The notes under the pieces were generated by a model. The model saw nothing but the letters and a program-made list of their open reading frames with translations. It made no database searches and was not told the origin of the DNA. DNA of 64,000 nucleotides from Geotrypetes seraphini (lineage: Eukaryota > Chordata > Amphibia > Gymnophiona > Dermophiidae). Every line of letters starts with the position of its first letter. Positions within the stretch are counted from its first letter, which is position 1. A program made the translations under genes and the position numbers. Location: assembly GCF_902459505.1 (NCBI RefSeq), contig NC_047095.1, positions 117,057,380 to 117,121,379 on the forward strand, written 5' to 3'. Shown one piece after another: positions 1 through 11,959 of this stretch.

Positions 1-503
1 GGACTTGGGAGAGAGGAAGGGAGGGAAAGAGATGGTTGTGTACACGGGGAATAGAAGAAAGGAGAATTTTTGGTCATAGGGAGGGAGTGAGGTACAGAAA
101 GTGGCATACCAGGGTAGGGGGGCGGTCCGCCCCGCCCTGGGTTTACGTCCCAAGGGGGTGCACAGCTGGCCACCCTCCAGTGTTCTCCCTAGGCCGGCAA
201 ACTGCGGCTCTTTAGTCACTTGAGTGCCACTGCCGCCATCGGGAACAGGCCGGCGCCAAGTTCTCCCTGCTTTTCCCTGTGGGGCCGGCCAACTCTCGCC
301 ACTCGCGTCAATTCTGACGTCGGAGAGGACGTTCTGGGCCAGCCAATCGCTGCCTGGCTGGCTTAGAACGTCGTCTCTGACGTTAGAATTGACGTCGGGT
401 GGCGAGAGTTGGTCGGCCCCATGGGGAAGAGAAGCAGGGCGATCTCGGCGCTGGCCTGTTCCCGATGGCGGCAGTGGCAGACTATTCCCCAGTGGCGGTG
501 GCA
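1..503 (-). mobile_element. Partial non-autonomous hAT-type element
   Basis: This stretch is the reverse complement of positions about 42377-42887, which lie inside a hAT-type element with clear ends and an 8-bp target duplication (42220-43513). Only the interior is present; the left end would lie outside the window. It includes an internal foldback whose arms read CCAACTCTCGCCAC and GTGGCGAGAGTTGG around 290-415. No coding function is claimed for the reading frames that cross it. Confidence 0.7.
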
Positions 504-800
504 GCATTTTCCCAATGGTGGTGGCATAGGGGAGGGCAGGGAGAAAGAAAGAAAGGGGGGGACAGGAAGCCAGAAAGAAAGAAAGAAAGGGGGCAGGGTG
601 AAACAAAGAAAAATGGGGCACGGAAAGAGAGAGAGAAAGACAGACATACAGAACGAAAGAGGGTGTGGAGAGAGAAAGAAGGGGGCAGGGTGAGAGAGAG
701 AAAAACAGACATACAGAAAGAAAGGGGGTATGGAGAGAGAGAAAAAGAAAGAAGGGGCAGGGTGAAACAAAGAAAAAGTTTGGGGAGGGAATGAGGTCTG
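504..800. repeat. Purine-rich low-complexity tract
   Basis: The plus strand is almost pure G and A, with GAAA, GGGGGCAGGGTGAAA and GAGAGA blocks repeated in a loose tandem pattern. Reading frames through it give only K/E/R- or F/L/S/P-rich peptides, a composition artefact. It directly follows the hAT-type copy and may be its variable interior. Confidence 0.75.
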
Positions 801-987
801 GAGGAGAGGAAGCATACAGGAGGCTGAAAGAAGGGAAGAAATATTGGATGCACAGTCAGAAGAATAAAGTGCAACCAGAGACTGATGAAATTACCAAAGG
901 TAGGAAAAATGGTTTTATTTTCAATTTAGTGATCAAAATGTGTCTGCTTTGAGAATTTATATATGCTGTCTATATTTTGCACTATGG

Positions 988-1113
988 TCCCCTTTTACTA
1001 AACCGCAATAGCGTTTTTTAGCGCAGGGAGCCTATGAGCGTTGAGAGCAGCGTGGGGCATTCAACGCAGCTCCCTGCGCTAAAAACCGCTGTCGCGTTTT
1101 AGTAAAAAGGGAG
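988..1113. mobile_element. Foldback MITE (TTTTACTAAA termini)
   Basis: Left terminus CCCCTTTTACTAAACCGC is matched in inverted form by GCGTTTTAGTAAAAAGGG at the right end. The inner arms AGCGCAGGGAGC and GCTCCCTGCGCT also pair, so most of the 126 bp can fold back. The ends resemble those of the element at 17792-17966, which has a 3-bp TTA target duplication. Confidence 0.7.
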
Positions 1114-1590
1114 GGGGCATATTTGTCTATTTTTGTATAGTTGTTACTGAGGTGACATTGCATAAAGTCATCTGCCTTGACCTCTTTAAAACCTGCGGAA
1201 TATAAATGATAATTAACATTTTCTCTGCGTACAGCGTGCTTTGTGTTTTTAAAATTTTATTGTTGGTAGATCATTTTGACTTGGCCACAAAGGTAAGGGG
1301 GAGGGAGGGAGGGAAACTGCTGAAAGACATCTAGTAATCCTTGAAGGCTTGACTGTGCAGGGAATTTAATCATGTTTTGTTATGTGACTGGCATTATTTA
1401 GACTTTAATTTCTATGAATGAATAGAATGAAAATGATATAAATTACTTGCTTGTTTTTATGTGCGTGTGCTGAAGGAAAGTGGAGAGAGAGTGGGCTGAG
1501 GACGCTGAAGGGAAATGGGGAAGAGAGAATGGGGAGAAGACGCTGATTTATAAATTGACAATTGTACAGAATATTGTTTCTTTTTTATAT

Positions 1591-1680
1591 TCATCCATAG
1601 CTGCATGTTAATGATGTGCTCATATGCACTTATTTATCATCATAACATATACATCATCATTAACATGCAACTGTGGATGT
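1591..1680. repeat. Inverted repeat, about 90 bp
   Basis: Arms CATGTTAATGATG near 1604 and CATCATTAACATG near 1656 pair, and the pairing continues outward (CATCCATAGCTG against CAACTGTGGATG). It is probably a small MITE of unknown family. Confidence 0.5.
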
Positions 1681-1689
1681 GTAAGGACA

Positions 1690-3725
1690 GGCTGAGGAGG
1701 ATGGATGGGAAGGAAGGAAGGTGCACATATCAACATATCGTACATTTTTAACATGCATGATGCAGCTATAGCAATGCGCAGAGGAGGATGGGATCATACA
1801 GATGTGTATGTTCAGATATGCGCTCAGATGTGTAGTTTTTTCTGATATATTTATTAAGCTTACAGTATTTATAAAAACACATTTAATACTTGTTACAAAA
1901 AATATTGTGCAATTGTGATCTACTTCTGGCCTACAAAGGTCAAAAGAAATCCTTAACTGAGATTTTACATTCAAAAGTGAATTATAGCTACTAGCACTAT
2001 TATTTATTAGTTATTTATTATGCAGATGTTTGTTAGTTTGTTATTAGTTCAGTATTAGACATATGTTAGTTTAGAATAGATAGGTATAGATTAGTTTAGT
2101 TTAGGTTAGGTTAGGGCCCTGCTGAAAGAGTCTACCTTGACGTGGTTGCAGGCTTACAAATCTTTTGGTCAAAGAGTGCGGCGACAGAGAAAAGTATGTG
2201 TGTATTCGGCCCATGGAAGAAGGGGGGGTCGGGGGGGGAAGGGGTGCGTGGGGGGCCCAATAGGATTGCTCAGTAAGGGGCCCAGAAATTTCTGATGGCG
2301 GCCCTGCATACAGGGCCTCGTAGTTGTGCTATCCAAACTGGATTTCCTAAAAAAATCAAAACTGTCAGGCGAATCTGGAGCTAATTGACAACCCTAATCC
2401 TTCGTGCCCATCCTAGGTTTTACTCTTTTCCAGAGCTGCCCAGTTACCCAGTTCCAGGAGAGAGACTTTTTTTGGCTAGTCCTAGTTTTAACCTCATCTT
2501 TATTTTTATTTAAAATATTTTTATTCCACACTATCTACTATTCCCAAAACTGTGTGGTGTTTGTAGGCCCTGATGCCAGTCCCATAAAGCCTCAGGTTAG
2601 GATCGAGAAACATCAAGGAGTGGCCTAAAATCTCCCTCTTGGAGCTGTGTAAGTTGGCAGCTCTGCTTTTCTCCAGCCACTGCTGAGGATGCTCTTATAT
2701 CTCGTTTTTAACTGAGAGTATTCCTTGGACAGTCCTCTGCAGACTCTAATCTTCTTTATTGGATTGACAGAATTTTCCAGAAGCGAAGTTATAATGCAAA
2801 ATCTTCATGACCGAGGGCAGAAGGATGAGAAATGTGTTTATCGGTAGGCCCGGGGGGGAGGGGGGAGGGGGGGAGGGAACTCCACTATGCCAGGTAACTG
2901 CATTGTTTCACAGTTTTTAAATTCCAACACCTCTAGGGCAGAGAAAGAGTGGAAATAATCTAGCCCCTGCCCCCATTAGCTCCTGCTTAATGTATGTTGC
3001 ATTTCAACTGTTCCAAAGAGACAGCGTTGCCCAAAACACAAATAAATATACAGTAGAATAGAGGTAATAAAAAGGGAGATTTACACTTCTCATAGAAATA
3101 CCAAGCATTCTGTCTTTAGCCTGATTTAGGCCTGAAGCTGTGCAGACTGTCCTGCCAGCTCAGCAGCTCAGGGATGAAGATTTTTTTTCTCTCTCCATTT
3201 TTGCACTGCAGAGGCAGCACTGAATTGTTTAGTGTGCCTTGGGCAATGTCCAAAGGCAGGGGGGAGGGGAAGGCAGGGTGGCTGGGATATGTAGGAACAG
3301 CTGACACAGGATCTCCAAACTCCCAGGCCCAAATGCTCTAAATTCACTGTGCCTTTAATGATCAACGCTCAACCAGATCTTACAGGTTTAGCATTCAAGT
3401 ACCTTCTGCTGCACATAATGGCTCACCACAGCCTTTTCCATGCGTCCTAGCAGCCTCTGACTCTGCTATGTACATGTGGAACAATGAGGTAATTAATATT
3501 CAAACTAGCGCTCTGAGCAATGCTCTTGACATCGCCTGGTGATGCACAAAATGAAGCACCGACTTTTGACACTCCAAAATTACCAGCTAGTCCGCGAGTG
3601 CCAGTAGCGTTACAAATGTGGCTGCGCATGCATTGAAGGCGCATCTCACCTGTGTGTCAAAGCTTAGGTTGCCTCTTGCATGCAAGATATTTGGAGGGGG
3701 GCTGCCGATTGCATGAGGGGAGCAT
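1690..3725. other. Intergenic DNA, no gene seen
   Basis: I see no exon-like or conserved coding segment. Notable items are a degenerate TTAGG-like run near 2093-2115, a dispersed repeat module near 2420-2500 that recurs at about 27020 and 55345, and G-rich runs near 2225 and 2850. Open frames here are short and low in information. Confidence 0.5.
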
Positions 3726-3734
3726 TTGTCCTGC

Positions 3735-4179
3735 CAACCGTGGCATAATGAGTGGTGTCTGGGACAGTGGCACCCCCTCCTCCACCTCTGCCTGCTCCTT
3801 CCTGCCCCCCTGCTGTGCACATGCCCCCTTTCTCTTACCGCATACCTCTTTAATTTTCCCAGCGCAAGTCGTCTTCCCCACCCCCCTGCCCCACAGACAC
3901 CCCTTCCCCATACCTTTTTATCTTCGGTGCGAGCAGCTATGAAGTTGCTGCTCGTGTCAGCTTTGGCTCGCTCTCTGATGTCACTTCCTAGGTGCTGGTC
4001 CCGGAAGTGATGTCAGAGAGCGCCGAAGCCGACACGAGCAGCTCATGGCTGCTCACGCCAAAGATAAAAAGGTACAGGGAAGGGGGACTTGCATGTGGCA
4101 GGGGGGTGGAGAACAGGAGGGGTGCCAGCGCCCCAAGGATGACTGTGCCCCTCCCATTATCCCCTTTACTATGCCACTG
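3735..4179. mobile_element. hAT-type MITE with internal hairpin
   Basis: The right end CTATGCCACTG and the left GTGGCATAATG resemble the ends of the better preserved copy at 56162-56568. The middle holds a foldback: TCTGATGTCACTTCC near 3976 pairs with GGAAGTGATGTCAGA near 4003, and GCTCGTGTCAGC pairs with GCCGACACGAGC. Boundaries are approximate because no clean target duplication was found. Confidence 0.55.
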
Positions 4180-4189
4180 GGTACAGCTA

Positions 4190-4905
4190 AGAGTGGCTTA
4201 TCTGAGGAATGGAGTTCTCTGGGAGGTGTATAAGGAGAGAGAAACAAGGCGAGATATTGAGGGGTAGCAGAATGAACACACTTGCCAAGAAATATATTTA
4301 GTGCAAAACAAAGAGATCACATTAGACTTTAACCTTTAGGTCTGCATTCAAGTTGACTAACACAACAATCAGACTGTTTTATTTTTCATGTATCAACAGG
4401 GTTGATGTATCGGAGACAAACTGATTCTGTGCTGGAAGCAAATGATACACTCTGCAGGCAAAAAACAGCCCCGGGCAATGCAGCCCTTTGTGTCTCCCTG
4501 CATCACATGACACAAGCACCAAGAACCATTCCCAGTTGTTTCAATCCCTTTTATCCAGGGGCAAAACAATTAAATATATAAAATAAATGTAAGAAACACA
4601 CACAATTTCTTTCTGTGCCCTCCGAACTGCCTAGTTGCTGCTGTGGAGCAAAAATCTTGGCCATAGCGTAGCGCAGGCTTCTTTTCTCTGTATCACAGAG
4701 ACCACACCCTAGGTGATCAGCGCTTTCTCTCCACAGTATCACACAAAGCAAGGGATCGTCATCATTATCCTTCTTCAATATACTGCAAAGTCATAAAATA
4801 CATCTAGTTTACAATACAAGTGGGGGAAAAAGGGAGACTAACACAAAAGAATAACAGACAAGACATGACCAGGGAGGAACAAGGAAGGAAAAGTTACAAT
4901 CTTTG
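4190..4905. other. Intergenic stretch, nothing recognised
   Basis: No gene, RNA or clear transposon end is visible. The open frame on the minus strand near 4551-4778 has no recognisable domain, exon-type splice borders or codon pattern. Confidence 0.4.
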
Positions 4906-4909
4906 GAAA

Positions 4910-5095
4910 TAATATAAAAATTTTTTTTTATATATCTTTATTCATTTTCAAAAATTACAACAAGTGTACAACATTCATTCAGAAATACCTAATTCATCAC
5001 TTGACATTCTTATTTGTTTTACTTCAAATAAATAATTATATAAGAAACCCATCCCTCCCTCCCAGATACCAATTTGTATAATATATAATAATATA
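4910..5095 (-). mobile_element. L1-like 3' end fragment (tentative)
   Basis: A T-rich head (TATATATCTTTATTCATTTT) followed by A-rich sequence resembles the heads of the repeat fragments near 44530, 46790 and 49955. These look like 3' ends of a LINE inserted in minus orientation. Family assignment is tentative. Confidence 0.35.
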
Positions 5096-5175
5096 AAATA
5101 AAATATGCATTAACAGGACATGAAGATAAATTAACCTTAGCATAATAGAGGAACAGAGATGTGGAAAGGAGAATG

Positions 5176-5436
5176 ATTGGCAGTGTGTGGCGCAGTCGTT
5201 ATTAACTATAGCCTCAGCACCCTGAAGTTGTGGGTTCAAAGCCATGCTGCTCTTTGTGACCCTGAGCAAGTCACCTAGAAACATGATGGCAGATAAAGGC
5301 CAAATGGCCCATCCACAGTAACCATTATCTCCTTCCTGTCTCACCAGGACATAAAGGGAAAAATGCTTGAGTACCTGAATGTAAACCACTTAGGCTTTAA
5401 GTGGTATATAAATACTTAAAATAAATGGAGCAGAGA
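5176..5436 (+). mobile_element. tRNA-derived SINE with L2-like tail
   Basis: A tRNA-like head carries an A-box-like TGGCGCAGTCG and a B-box GGGTTCAAAGCC at about the usual spacing for a Pol III promoter. A central part with TGCTTGAGTACCTGAATGTA follows, then a tail ending GTGGTATATAAATAC. The tail resembles the 3' ends of the L2-like LINE copies in this window, as expected if that LINE mobilises it. A second copy lies in minus orientation at 57036-57282. Confidence 0.75.
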
Positions 5437-5554
5437 TAGTTGTTCAGACCAACTACTAGTTGAGGTAGAGGCAGGATGTTAATCAAAAGTAATGGGGGGG
5501 GAGGGGGAACTCAAATGATATGGTATATCAAATGATCACAAAATCTGTCTATTG

Positions 5555-6220
5555 CAGTGTCTTTAGCTCCAACACACTAAACAGCAAATGTTTTTTCGTG
5601 GCACACTATAATTGAGATTATAAAATTGCAAAACCAAAATTAAATTTGAGTTACTTATTTAAAGTTCTTTAAGCTATGTATGCATAATTGTAACAACAGT
5701 GAAACTAAAGTAGATAGACTTGCTAATCAATGCGATGGATGTGCTTGTTTTTGAGTGCAAATTAACTCAAAACGTGTCTCGATAGTTGACAAGCAATCAT
5801 GCATTTCATCATCTACCATTTGCAATTTTTTTTTTTTTTTGGGGGGGACTGAATTTTTGTTAGAGCTGAAAGTCCAAGTTGGCAAAGATAAGAAGATCCA
5901 AATGGTAACAAAGCTTTGATTGCTTTGTTGCTCAAGTTAGGATAACTACTGCATTAAAAAAAACCTAAAATTACTTGCTGTTAGTTTTCAAGGACGAATG
6001 ATGTTAAAGAATGATGCTTGTCTGGACGGTTGTATCCTTACACACACAGATGCTCATAACATTGACAGACTCTTATGTACACGATGTATATATCATCTAT
6101 TCTAGTGTATATTTTTGAGTGAATTTTTAAAAATAAAGTCAAATTCTGGAATCTCTTGTAGCACACTCAGAATCTCTTTGGGGCACACCACTGTGCCATG
6201 GTACAGAGTTTGAGACACTG
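5555..6220. mobile_element. hAT-type non-autonomous element
   Basis: It begins CAGTGTCTTTAGCTCC and ends ACAGAGTTTGAGACACTG, and the outer bases are inverted copies (CAGTGTCT / AGACACTG). It is flanked by GTCTATTG and ATCTACTG, an 8-bp target duplication with 6 of 8 matches, as hAT elements make. The interior is AT-rich without a transposase frame. The right end resembles the right end of the copy at 13130-13456. Confidence 0.6.
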
Positions 6221-6231
6221 ATCTACTGTAA

Positions 6232-6279
6232 TACAGTGTTCCCCCGGTCGTTCGCGGTTGGCGGTCCTGGTCATTCGTG
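6232..6279. mobile_element. Left piece of pogo-like MITE split by DIRS
   Basis: It starts TACAGTGTTCCCCCG. The matching inverted end CGGGGGAGTACTGTA lies at 12286-12300, with TA at the borders as for the Tc1/mariner/pogo group. The DIRS element at 6280-11959 separates the two pieces. Confidence 0.6.
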
Positions 6280-6679
6280 TTATCCCAGGACAAGCAGGCA
6301 GCATATTCTTGACTGATGGGTGACGGCACCGACGGAGCCCCGGTACGGACAATTTTAGAGTGATTGCACTCTAAGAACTTGGAAAGTTCTAGCAGGCCGC
6401 ACCGCGCACGTGCGAGTGCCTTCCCGCCCAACAGAGGCGCGCGGTCCCCAGTTTCTTAGTTTCCGCGGAGCTAAGAAGACGCGTCTCTTTCAACGGCTGT
6501 TGAAAGATTTTTTTGTAATCGCCTTCCCGCTCGCATAAACCCTTTTGGAAATAAAGTTTCCTTTAGTTCTTTTCTTTTCTTTAGTTTATATAAAAAAAAA
6601 AAAACTTTAGTTTTTTCTTCATTTCTTTCGGTTCGGCCCGGCGGGGCCTGTTGCCATCATCGAGGCCTCGGCCTTCGAT

Positions 6680-8620
6680 TTGGCAGAAGCCGTTTTCACT
6701 TTCATGCCCCCTCAACCCGGGTTTAAAAAGTGCCAGCGGTGCGCTCGACCAATTTCACTGACAGACCCGCACAACTGGTGTCTGCAGTGTCTTGGTCCTG
6801 ACCATCGAGCGTCCACCTGCACCCGCTGTGCGACTTTAAAGAAGAGAACTCTAAAAAACCGCCAGATCCAACAGCGGTTGTTATTTGGCGCCGATTCTGA
6901 TTCCGCAGCACCGGCACCGGCCCCATCTCAGTCGGCACCTACTTCGTCGACACCGCGCGATACCGCGCCGGCGTCGCACCCCACAGGTTAGCCGGCTAAG
7001 AAGCCTTCCCCGTTGGAGCGTCCTCCAGTCTCAGTAGCAGCGAGTCCAATCCTGCCACCTCGAGGCGCCCACGGAAGCGCTCCGCTCCTATTGAGGTGAG
7101 CCCCTCGCCATCGGGTTCCTCATCCTCGGAGCGTAGAGCGGCACCACAGGTACCGCAGAAGAAAAAGGCGGTACCGGTGCCTTCGCTGGACGAGCGGATT
7201 GCTGCTGTCCTGCAAGTGCAACTTAAGGAGCAGTTGCAACAACTCCTTGCCGCACTTTTGACACCGAGCCTTCCAGTCCCGGTCTGGTCTGAGCCACCGG
7301 TACCGACAGTGGAGCGCCCTCTTTTATCGGCATCCACTTTGTCGGTACCGGTTCACACTGCTTCCTCGACTTCGATGCCAATCTTAGCACCGGAACCGAG
7401 AGCTCAACACCAGGCGGTGCAGACTTCGGTACCGACGCAGCATGTCACATCTCCTGGTACCGTTTCTATGAGGTTGGGTAAGTCGGCGCGCAAAACCCGA
7501 CACCTGGAACCCTCCACTCCGGAGTCTCGAGACCGTGGCTCTCAGATTCGGGACCCTGATTTGTGGGGTGACTCTGAAGAGCCCTTTCTGTCTGAGGGTG
7601 AGTGTTTCTCTGATGAAGAGGATCAACTTGTTGCTGATCCCTCTTCTAAACAGGATTCCACATCTTTTACCTCTTTCTTAAAAGAGATGTGTGAATCTCT
7701 TTCTATTCCCTTGGAGGCTGAGTCGAAGAAATCCAAGGCATTCCTTGATGCTCTGGACTTTGACCAGCCTCCAAGGGAATTTCTCAAACTTCCTCTCCAT
7801 GACATCTTACGAGAGACTTTTTATAAAAATTTAGAGACTCCCCTGACTGTACCAGGAGCTCCTCGTAAATTGGACTCCTTATACAAGGTTATCCCTATTT
7901 CTGGTTTTGATAAACCTCAGCTACCGCATGAGTCTCTTTTGGTAGAATCCACACTTAAGAAATCAGCGGGAGCTAGTGTGTATGCCTCAGTCCCTCCTGG
8001 CAGAGAAGGAAAAGCCATGGACAAATTTGGCAAACGTTTATATCAGAATGCCATGTTAGCCAATAGGTCAGGGAACTACGCTTTTCATTTTATTTAAAGC
8101 ACCTCATTCAAAACATGGCTGCTTTTGAAAAGTACCTCCCTGACCGCAAGAAATCTGCTTTTCATACCTGTTCTTCCTCTCTTCTCCAGTTACGCAAGTT
8201 CCTAGTTCGGTCAATTTATGACACTTTTGAATTGACTTCTAGGGCCACGGCTATGTCTGTTGCCATGCGTCGGTTGGCATGGCTCAGAGTCTCAGAGCTC
8301 GATGTAAATCATCAAGACCGTTAGCAAATGCTCCCTGCTTGGGGGATGCGCTCTTCGGAGAGTCCATGGATTCCACTACACAAAAGCTGTCTGCCCATGA
8401 GACTCGGTGGGATACTCTCCTGAAGACTAAGAAAAAGACCCCTCCTGCTCGGCCTTTTCGCCAACAATCTGCCTACCAGCGCCGCTATGCTGCCCGTCCC
8501 TTGCCACCGGCTACTCAACAGCCTAGACGTCAGCGCCAGCAACAGCGACAACCATCTAGGCCAGCCCAGCAGCAACAGATGAAGCCTCCTCCACCACAAA
8601 AGTCTACCCAACCCTTTTGA
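6680..8620 (+). mobile_element. DIRS part: gag-like region
   Basis: This is the first protein-coding part of the DIRS element. Its beginning shows a cysteine/histidine cluster (CQRCARP, CLQCLG, HRAST then CTRC) like the zinc-binding head common in amphibian DIRS gag-like proteins. A serine/proline/threonine-rich stretch follows, then a helical part around 7600-8090 and a proline/glutamine/arginine-rich end. It is treated as a fossil with about two or three breaks. Confidence 0.7.
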
Positions 8621-8621
8621 C

Positions 8622-10544
8622 GTGATTCTCCAGGGCATAGCCAGTATTCCACCATCTGTCCATCTCCCTCGACCCATAGGAGGACGTCTTTCTTGTTACA
8701 TCAGCCGTTGGGAGAACATCACATCGGATCAGTGGGTCCTCAACATCATCCGCCACGGCTACTCTCTCAACTTTCAGACACGTCCTGCACAAAGTCTGCC
8801 AAGAGAGTCTGCTTTGAACACCTCTCAGTCTTCTCTCCTTCTTCAGGAGGTTCAATCCCTCCTCCTCCTGAACGCCATAGAGGAAGTTCCTCTAGATCAG
8901 AAGGGGCAGGGATTCTACTCCCGTTATTTTCTGGTCCCAAAAAAAACAGGAGATCTCAGACCCATTCTAGATCTTCGCGATCTCAACAAATGCTTGGTCA
9001 AAGAAAAATTCAGAATGCTTTCTCTGGCCACTCTTTACCCTCTTCTCTATCAGGGCGACTGGCTATGCTCCCTCGATCTCAAAGAGGCATACACTCACAT
9101 GCCGGTCAATCTGGCCTCCAGACAGTACCTCCGCTTCATGATCAATCATTGTCATTACCAATACAAGGTGCTGCCCTTCGGTCTTGCCTCCTCTCCAAGA
9201 GTATTCACCAAATGTCTGATTGTGGTGGCTGCCTTTCTACGCTCTCACCACCTTCAAGTCTTTCCTTATCTGGACGATTGGTTAATCAAGGCCAATTCAT
9301 CTCAAACAGTGCTCCTGGCCACCAACCAAACCATCCTGTTTCTACAACTTCTGGGGTTCGAGATCAATCTACCCAAATCTCATCTCATCCCCACTCAGAA
9401 ACTTCAATTCATTGGAGCGGTGCTGGACACAGTCCTCATGAGAGCATTCCTGCCGTCCAACCGTCTTCAAACTCTTCAATCTCTATGTCAGCAGGTGCTT
9501 CCACAAAGTTCCATCTCTGCCAAGCAAATGATGATACTCTTGGGTCACATGGCCTCCACTGTTCATGTCACACCCCTCGCACGTCTTCACCTGCGCACTC
9601 CTCAATGGACCCTAGCTACCCAGTGGTCCCAAGCGACGGATCCTTGCTCACGACACATATCTGTGACATCATCTCATCATCAGTCTCTACAATGGTGGTT
9701 GATATCCTCAAATCTCTCCAGAGGTCTTCTGTTTCATCTACCTCCGCATCAACTTGTTATCACCACCGACACCTCCCCTTATGCCTGGGGAGCTCATTTG
9801 AACGAATTCCAAACTCAAGGACTTTGGACAGCCCAGGAAATGAAACATCACATCAATTTCCTGGAACTCAGAGCGATGTTTTATGCCCTCAAGGCCTTCC
9901 AACATCTTCTCTTTCCTCAAGTCCTCCTGCTGTGCACAGACAATCAAGTTGCGATGTACTACATCAACAAGCAGGGTGGGACAGGCTCTCGCCTCTTGTG
10001 CCAGGAAGCCCAGAAGATTTGGGCTTGGGCCACAGATCACAAACTATTCCTGAAAGCTATCTACATCCAGGGAGAACAGAATTACTTAGCAGACAAACTC
10101 AGCAGAATTCTCCAGCCTCACGAGTGGACACTCTATCCTTTGACTCTGCAATCCATCTTCGCTCAGTGGGGCACTCCTCAGATAGACCTCTTTGCAGCTC
10201 CTCACAATCACCAGCTGCCCCTCTTCTGCTCCAGACTCTACTCTCCTCACCGTCTGACAGCGGATGCATTTCTCCTCGATTGGTCCAATCTGTTCCTGTA
10301 CGCTTTCCCTCCTCTGCCTCTCATGTTAAGAACCTTGTTCAAGCTCAAGAGGGAACGAGCCACCATGATTCAGGTTGCTCCACGGTGGCCCAGGCAACAT
10401 TGGTTCTCCCTTCTACTTCAACTCAGTTCCAGGGAACCTTTTCTTCTTCCACTGTTTCCGTCTCTGCTTACGCAACATCAGGAGACCCTTCTGCATCCCA
10501 ACCTCCAGTCTCTGCACCTGACAGCTTGGTATCTCTCGGGCTGA
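8622..10544 (+). mobile_element. DIRS part: reverse transcriptase and RNase H
   Basis: The reverse transcriptase shows the family's landmarks in order: FLVPKKTGDLRPILDLR, then SLDLKEAYTHMPV, LPFGLASSP and the catalytic FPYLDDWLI. The RNase H part follows, with ITTDTSPYAWGAHL, NFLELRA, CTDNQVAMYYI and the late YIQGEQNYLADKLSR segment. The overlapping frame that starts at 8693 is a non-coding shadow in its first two thirds and only becomes meaningful in the recombinase. Confidence 0.9.
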
Positions 10545-11578
10545 CTTCGAATGATACTCTTTTGTCTCAGCCCATTCGCTCCATTCTGGACGCATCCAGG
10601 AAACCGGCCACTCTGCAATGTTACCATCAGAAGTGGACTCAATTTTCTTCCTGGTGTCTTCTTCATCATTTTGATCCCACTTCCCTCGCAGTGGAGACGT
10701 TGTTGGATTATCTTCTTTCTTTGTCTGACTCTGGCCTCAAGTCTACTTCCATCAGAGTCCACCTCAGTGCTATTGCGGCTTTTCATGAGCCAGTTCATGG
10801 AAAACTCCTCTCAGCTCATCCCTTGGTGTCCAGATTCATGCGGGGTCTTTTCAATGTGAAACCACCTCTTAAAGCCCCTCCTGTTCTCTGGGATCTCAAT
10901 GTAGTTCTTTCCGCCTTAATGAAGCCTCCATTTGAACCTTTGGCTACCGCTTCTTTCAAGTTTCTCACTTGGAAGGTACTTTTCCTTATTGCTCTTACCT
11001 CTGCCAGGAGGGTCAGTGAACTACATGCACTAGTTGCAGATCCACCTTTTACTGTCTTTCATCATGACAAGGTGGTTCTGCGTACTCATCCAAAGTTTCT
11101 CCCTAAGGTTGTCTCTGAATTCCATGTCAACCAATCTATTGTTCTGCCTGTCTTCTTTCCGAAACCTCACTCGCATTCTGGAGAACAGGCTCTGCATACT
11201 TTGGACTGTAAGCGGGCTCTAGCTTACTATTTAGAGAGTACTAAGCCCCACAGATCATCTCCCCAACTCTTTCTGTCGTTTGATCCGAATAAATTAGGAT
11301 GTCCTGTTACTAAACGTACGTTGTCAAATTGGCTTGCAGCGTGCATTTCATTTTGTTATGCTCAGTCCGGACTGACACTGGAAGGTTCTGTCACGGCCCA
11401 TAGAGTTAGAGCTATGGCAGCATCTGTGGCTTTCCTCCGTTCCACTCCTATTGAGGAAATCTGCAAGGCTGCTACTTGGTCCTCAGTTCACACTTTTACA
11501 TCTCACTATTGTCTGGATGCATTCTCCAGACGGGATGGACACTTCGGCCAATCTGTTTTGCAAAATTTGTTTTCCTAA
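10545..11578 (+). mobile_element. DIRS part: tyrosine recombinase
   Basis: The C-terminal catalytic core of a phage-integrase-type recombinase is visible. The first catalytic arginine lies in ALTSARRVSELHAL, the HxxR box is HRVRAM, and the W...S...HY block ends in the tyrosine nucleophile ([10 protein letters not shown]). In DIRS elements this enzyme integrates a circular DNA intermediate, which is why no integrase and no target duplication are present. Confidence 0.9.
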
Positions 11579-11609
11579 TGGCCAACCTTCCCTCCATCCC
11601 TCTTTTTGT

Positions 11610-11720
11610 TAGCTTGGAGGTCACCCATCAGTCAAGAATATGCTGCCTGCTTGTCCTGGGATAAAGCACAGTTACTTACCGTAACAGGTGTTATCCAGGG
11701 ACAGCAGGCAGATATTCTTG
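11610..11720 (+). repeat. DIRS internal complementary region
   Basis: The segment reads as the complement of the left terminus (ending GTCCTGGGATAA) joined to the complement of the right terminus (starting AGCACAGTTACTTACCG). It represents the junction of the circularised element and serves as the template that restores both ends in the accepted DIRS model. Confidence 0.85.
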
Positions 11721-11959
11721 CGTCCCTCCCACCTCCCCGGGTTGGCTTCTTAGCTGGCTTATCCTAACTGGGGACCGCGCGCCTCTGTCGGGCGAGCACT
11801 TGCGCGTGCGCGGTGCGGCCTGCTAGAACTTTCCAAGTTCTTAGAGTGCAATCACTCTAAAATTGTCCGTACCGGGGCTCCGTCGGTGCCGTCACCCATC
11901 AGTCAAGAATATCTGCCTGCTGTCCCTGGATAACACCTGTTACGGTAAGTAACTGTGCT

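Larger units (their letters stand above)
6280..11959 (+). mobile_element. DIRS-type tyrosine-recombinase retrotransposon, near full length
   Basis: This is a fossil or near-fossil copy of a DIRS1-like element, about 5.7 kb. Terminal inverted repeats of roughly 150-170 bp are at 6280-6450 and about 11780-11959. An internal complementary region at about 11610-11720 holds the complement of the left end directly joined to the complement of the right end, the hallmark of the DIRS replication scheme. Parts in order are a gag-like region (6680-8620), reverse transcriptase plus RNase H (8622-10544), and a tyrosine recombinase (about 10545-11578) whose frame overlaps the previous one, as is usual in the family. 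There is no target duplication, as expected. The RT/RNase H and recombinase parts look open; the gag-like part carries about two or three breaks. A 3' fragment at 16838-17446 differs by only a few percent, so the insertion is young. Confidence 0.93.

Noticed and set aside
363-874. Several overlapping open frames on both strands
   Set aside because: They run through purine-rich low-complexity DNA and encode only K/E/R- or F/L/S/P-rich peptides; no codon or domain signal.
2093-2118. TTAGG-like run resembling an interstitial telomere repeat
   Set aside because: Only a few imperfect units (TTTAGTTTAGGTTAGGTTAGGG); too short and irregular to call.
8693-10540. Long open frame in +1 relative to the reverse transcriptase
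   Set aside because: It is serine/proline-rich with no domain and simply overlaps the RT/RNase H frame. Only its last third, the tyrosine recombinase, is meaningful.
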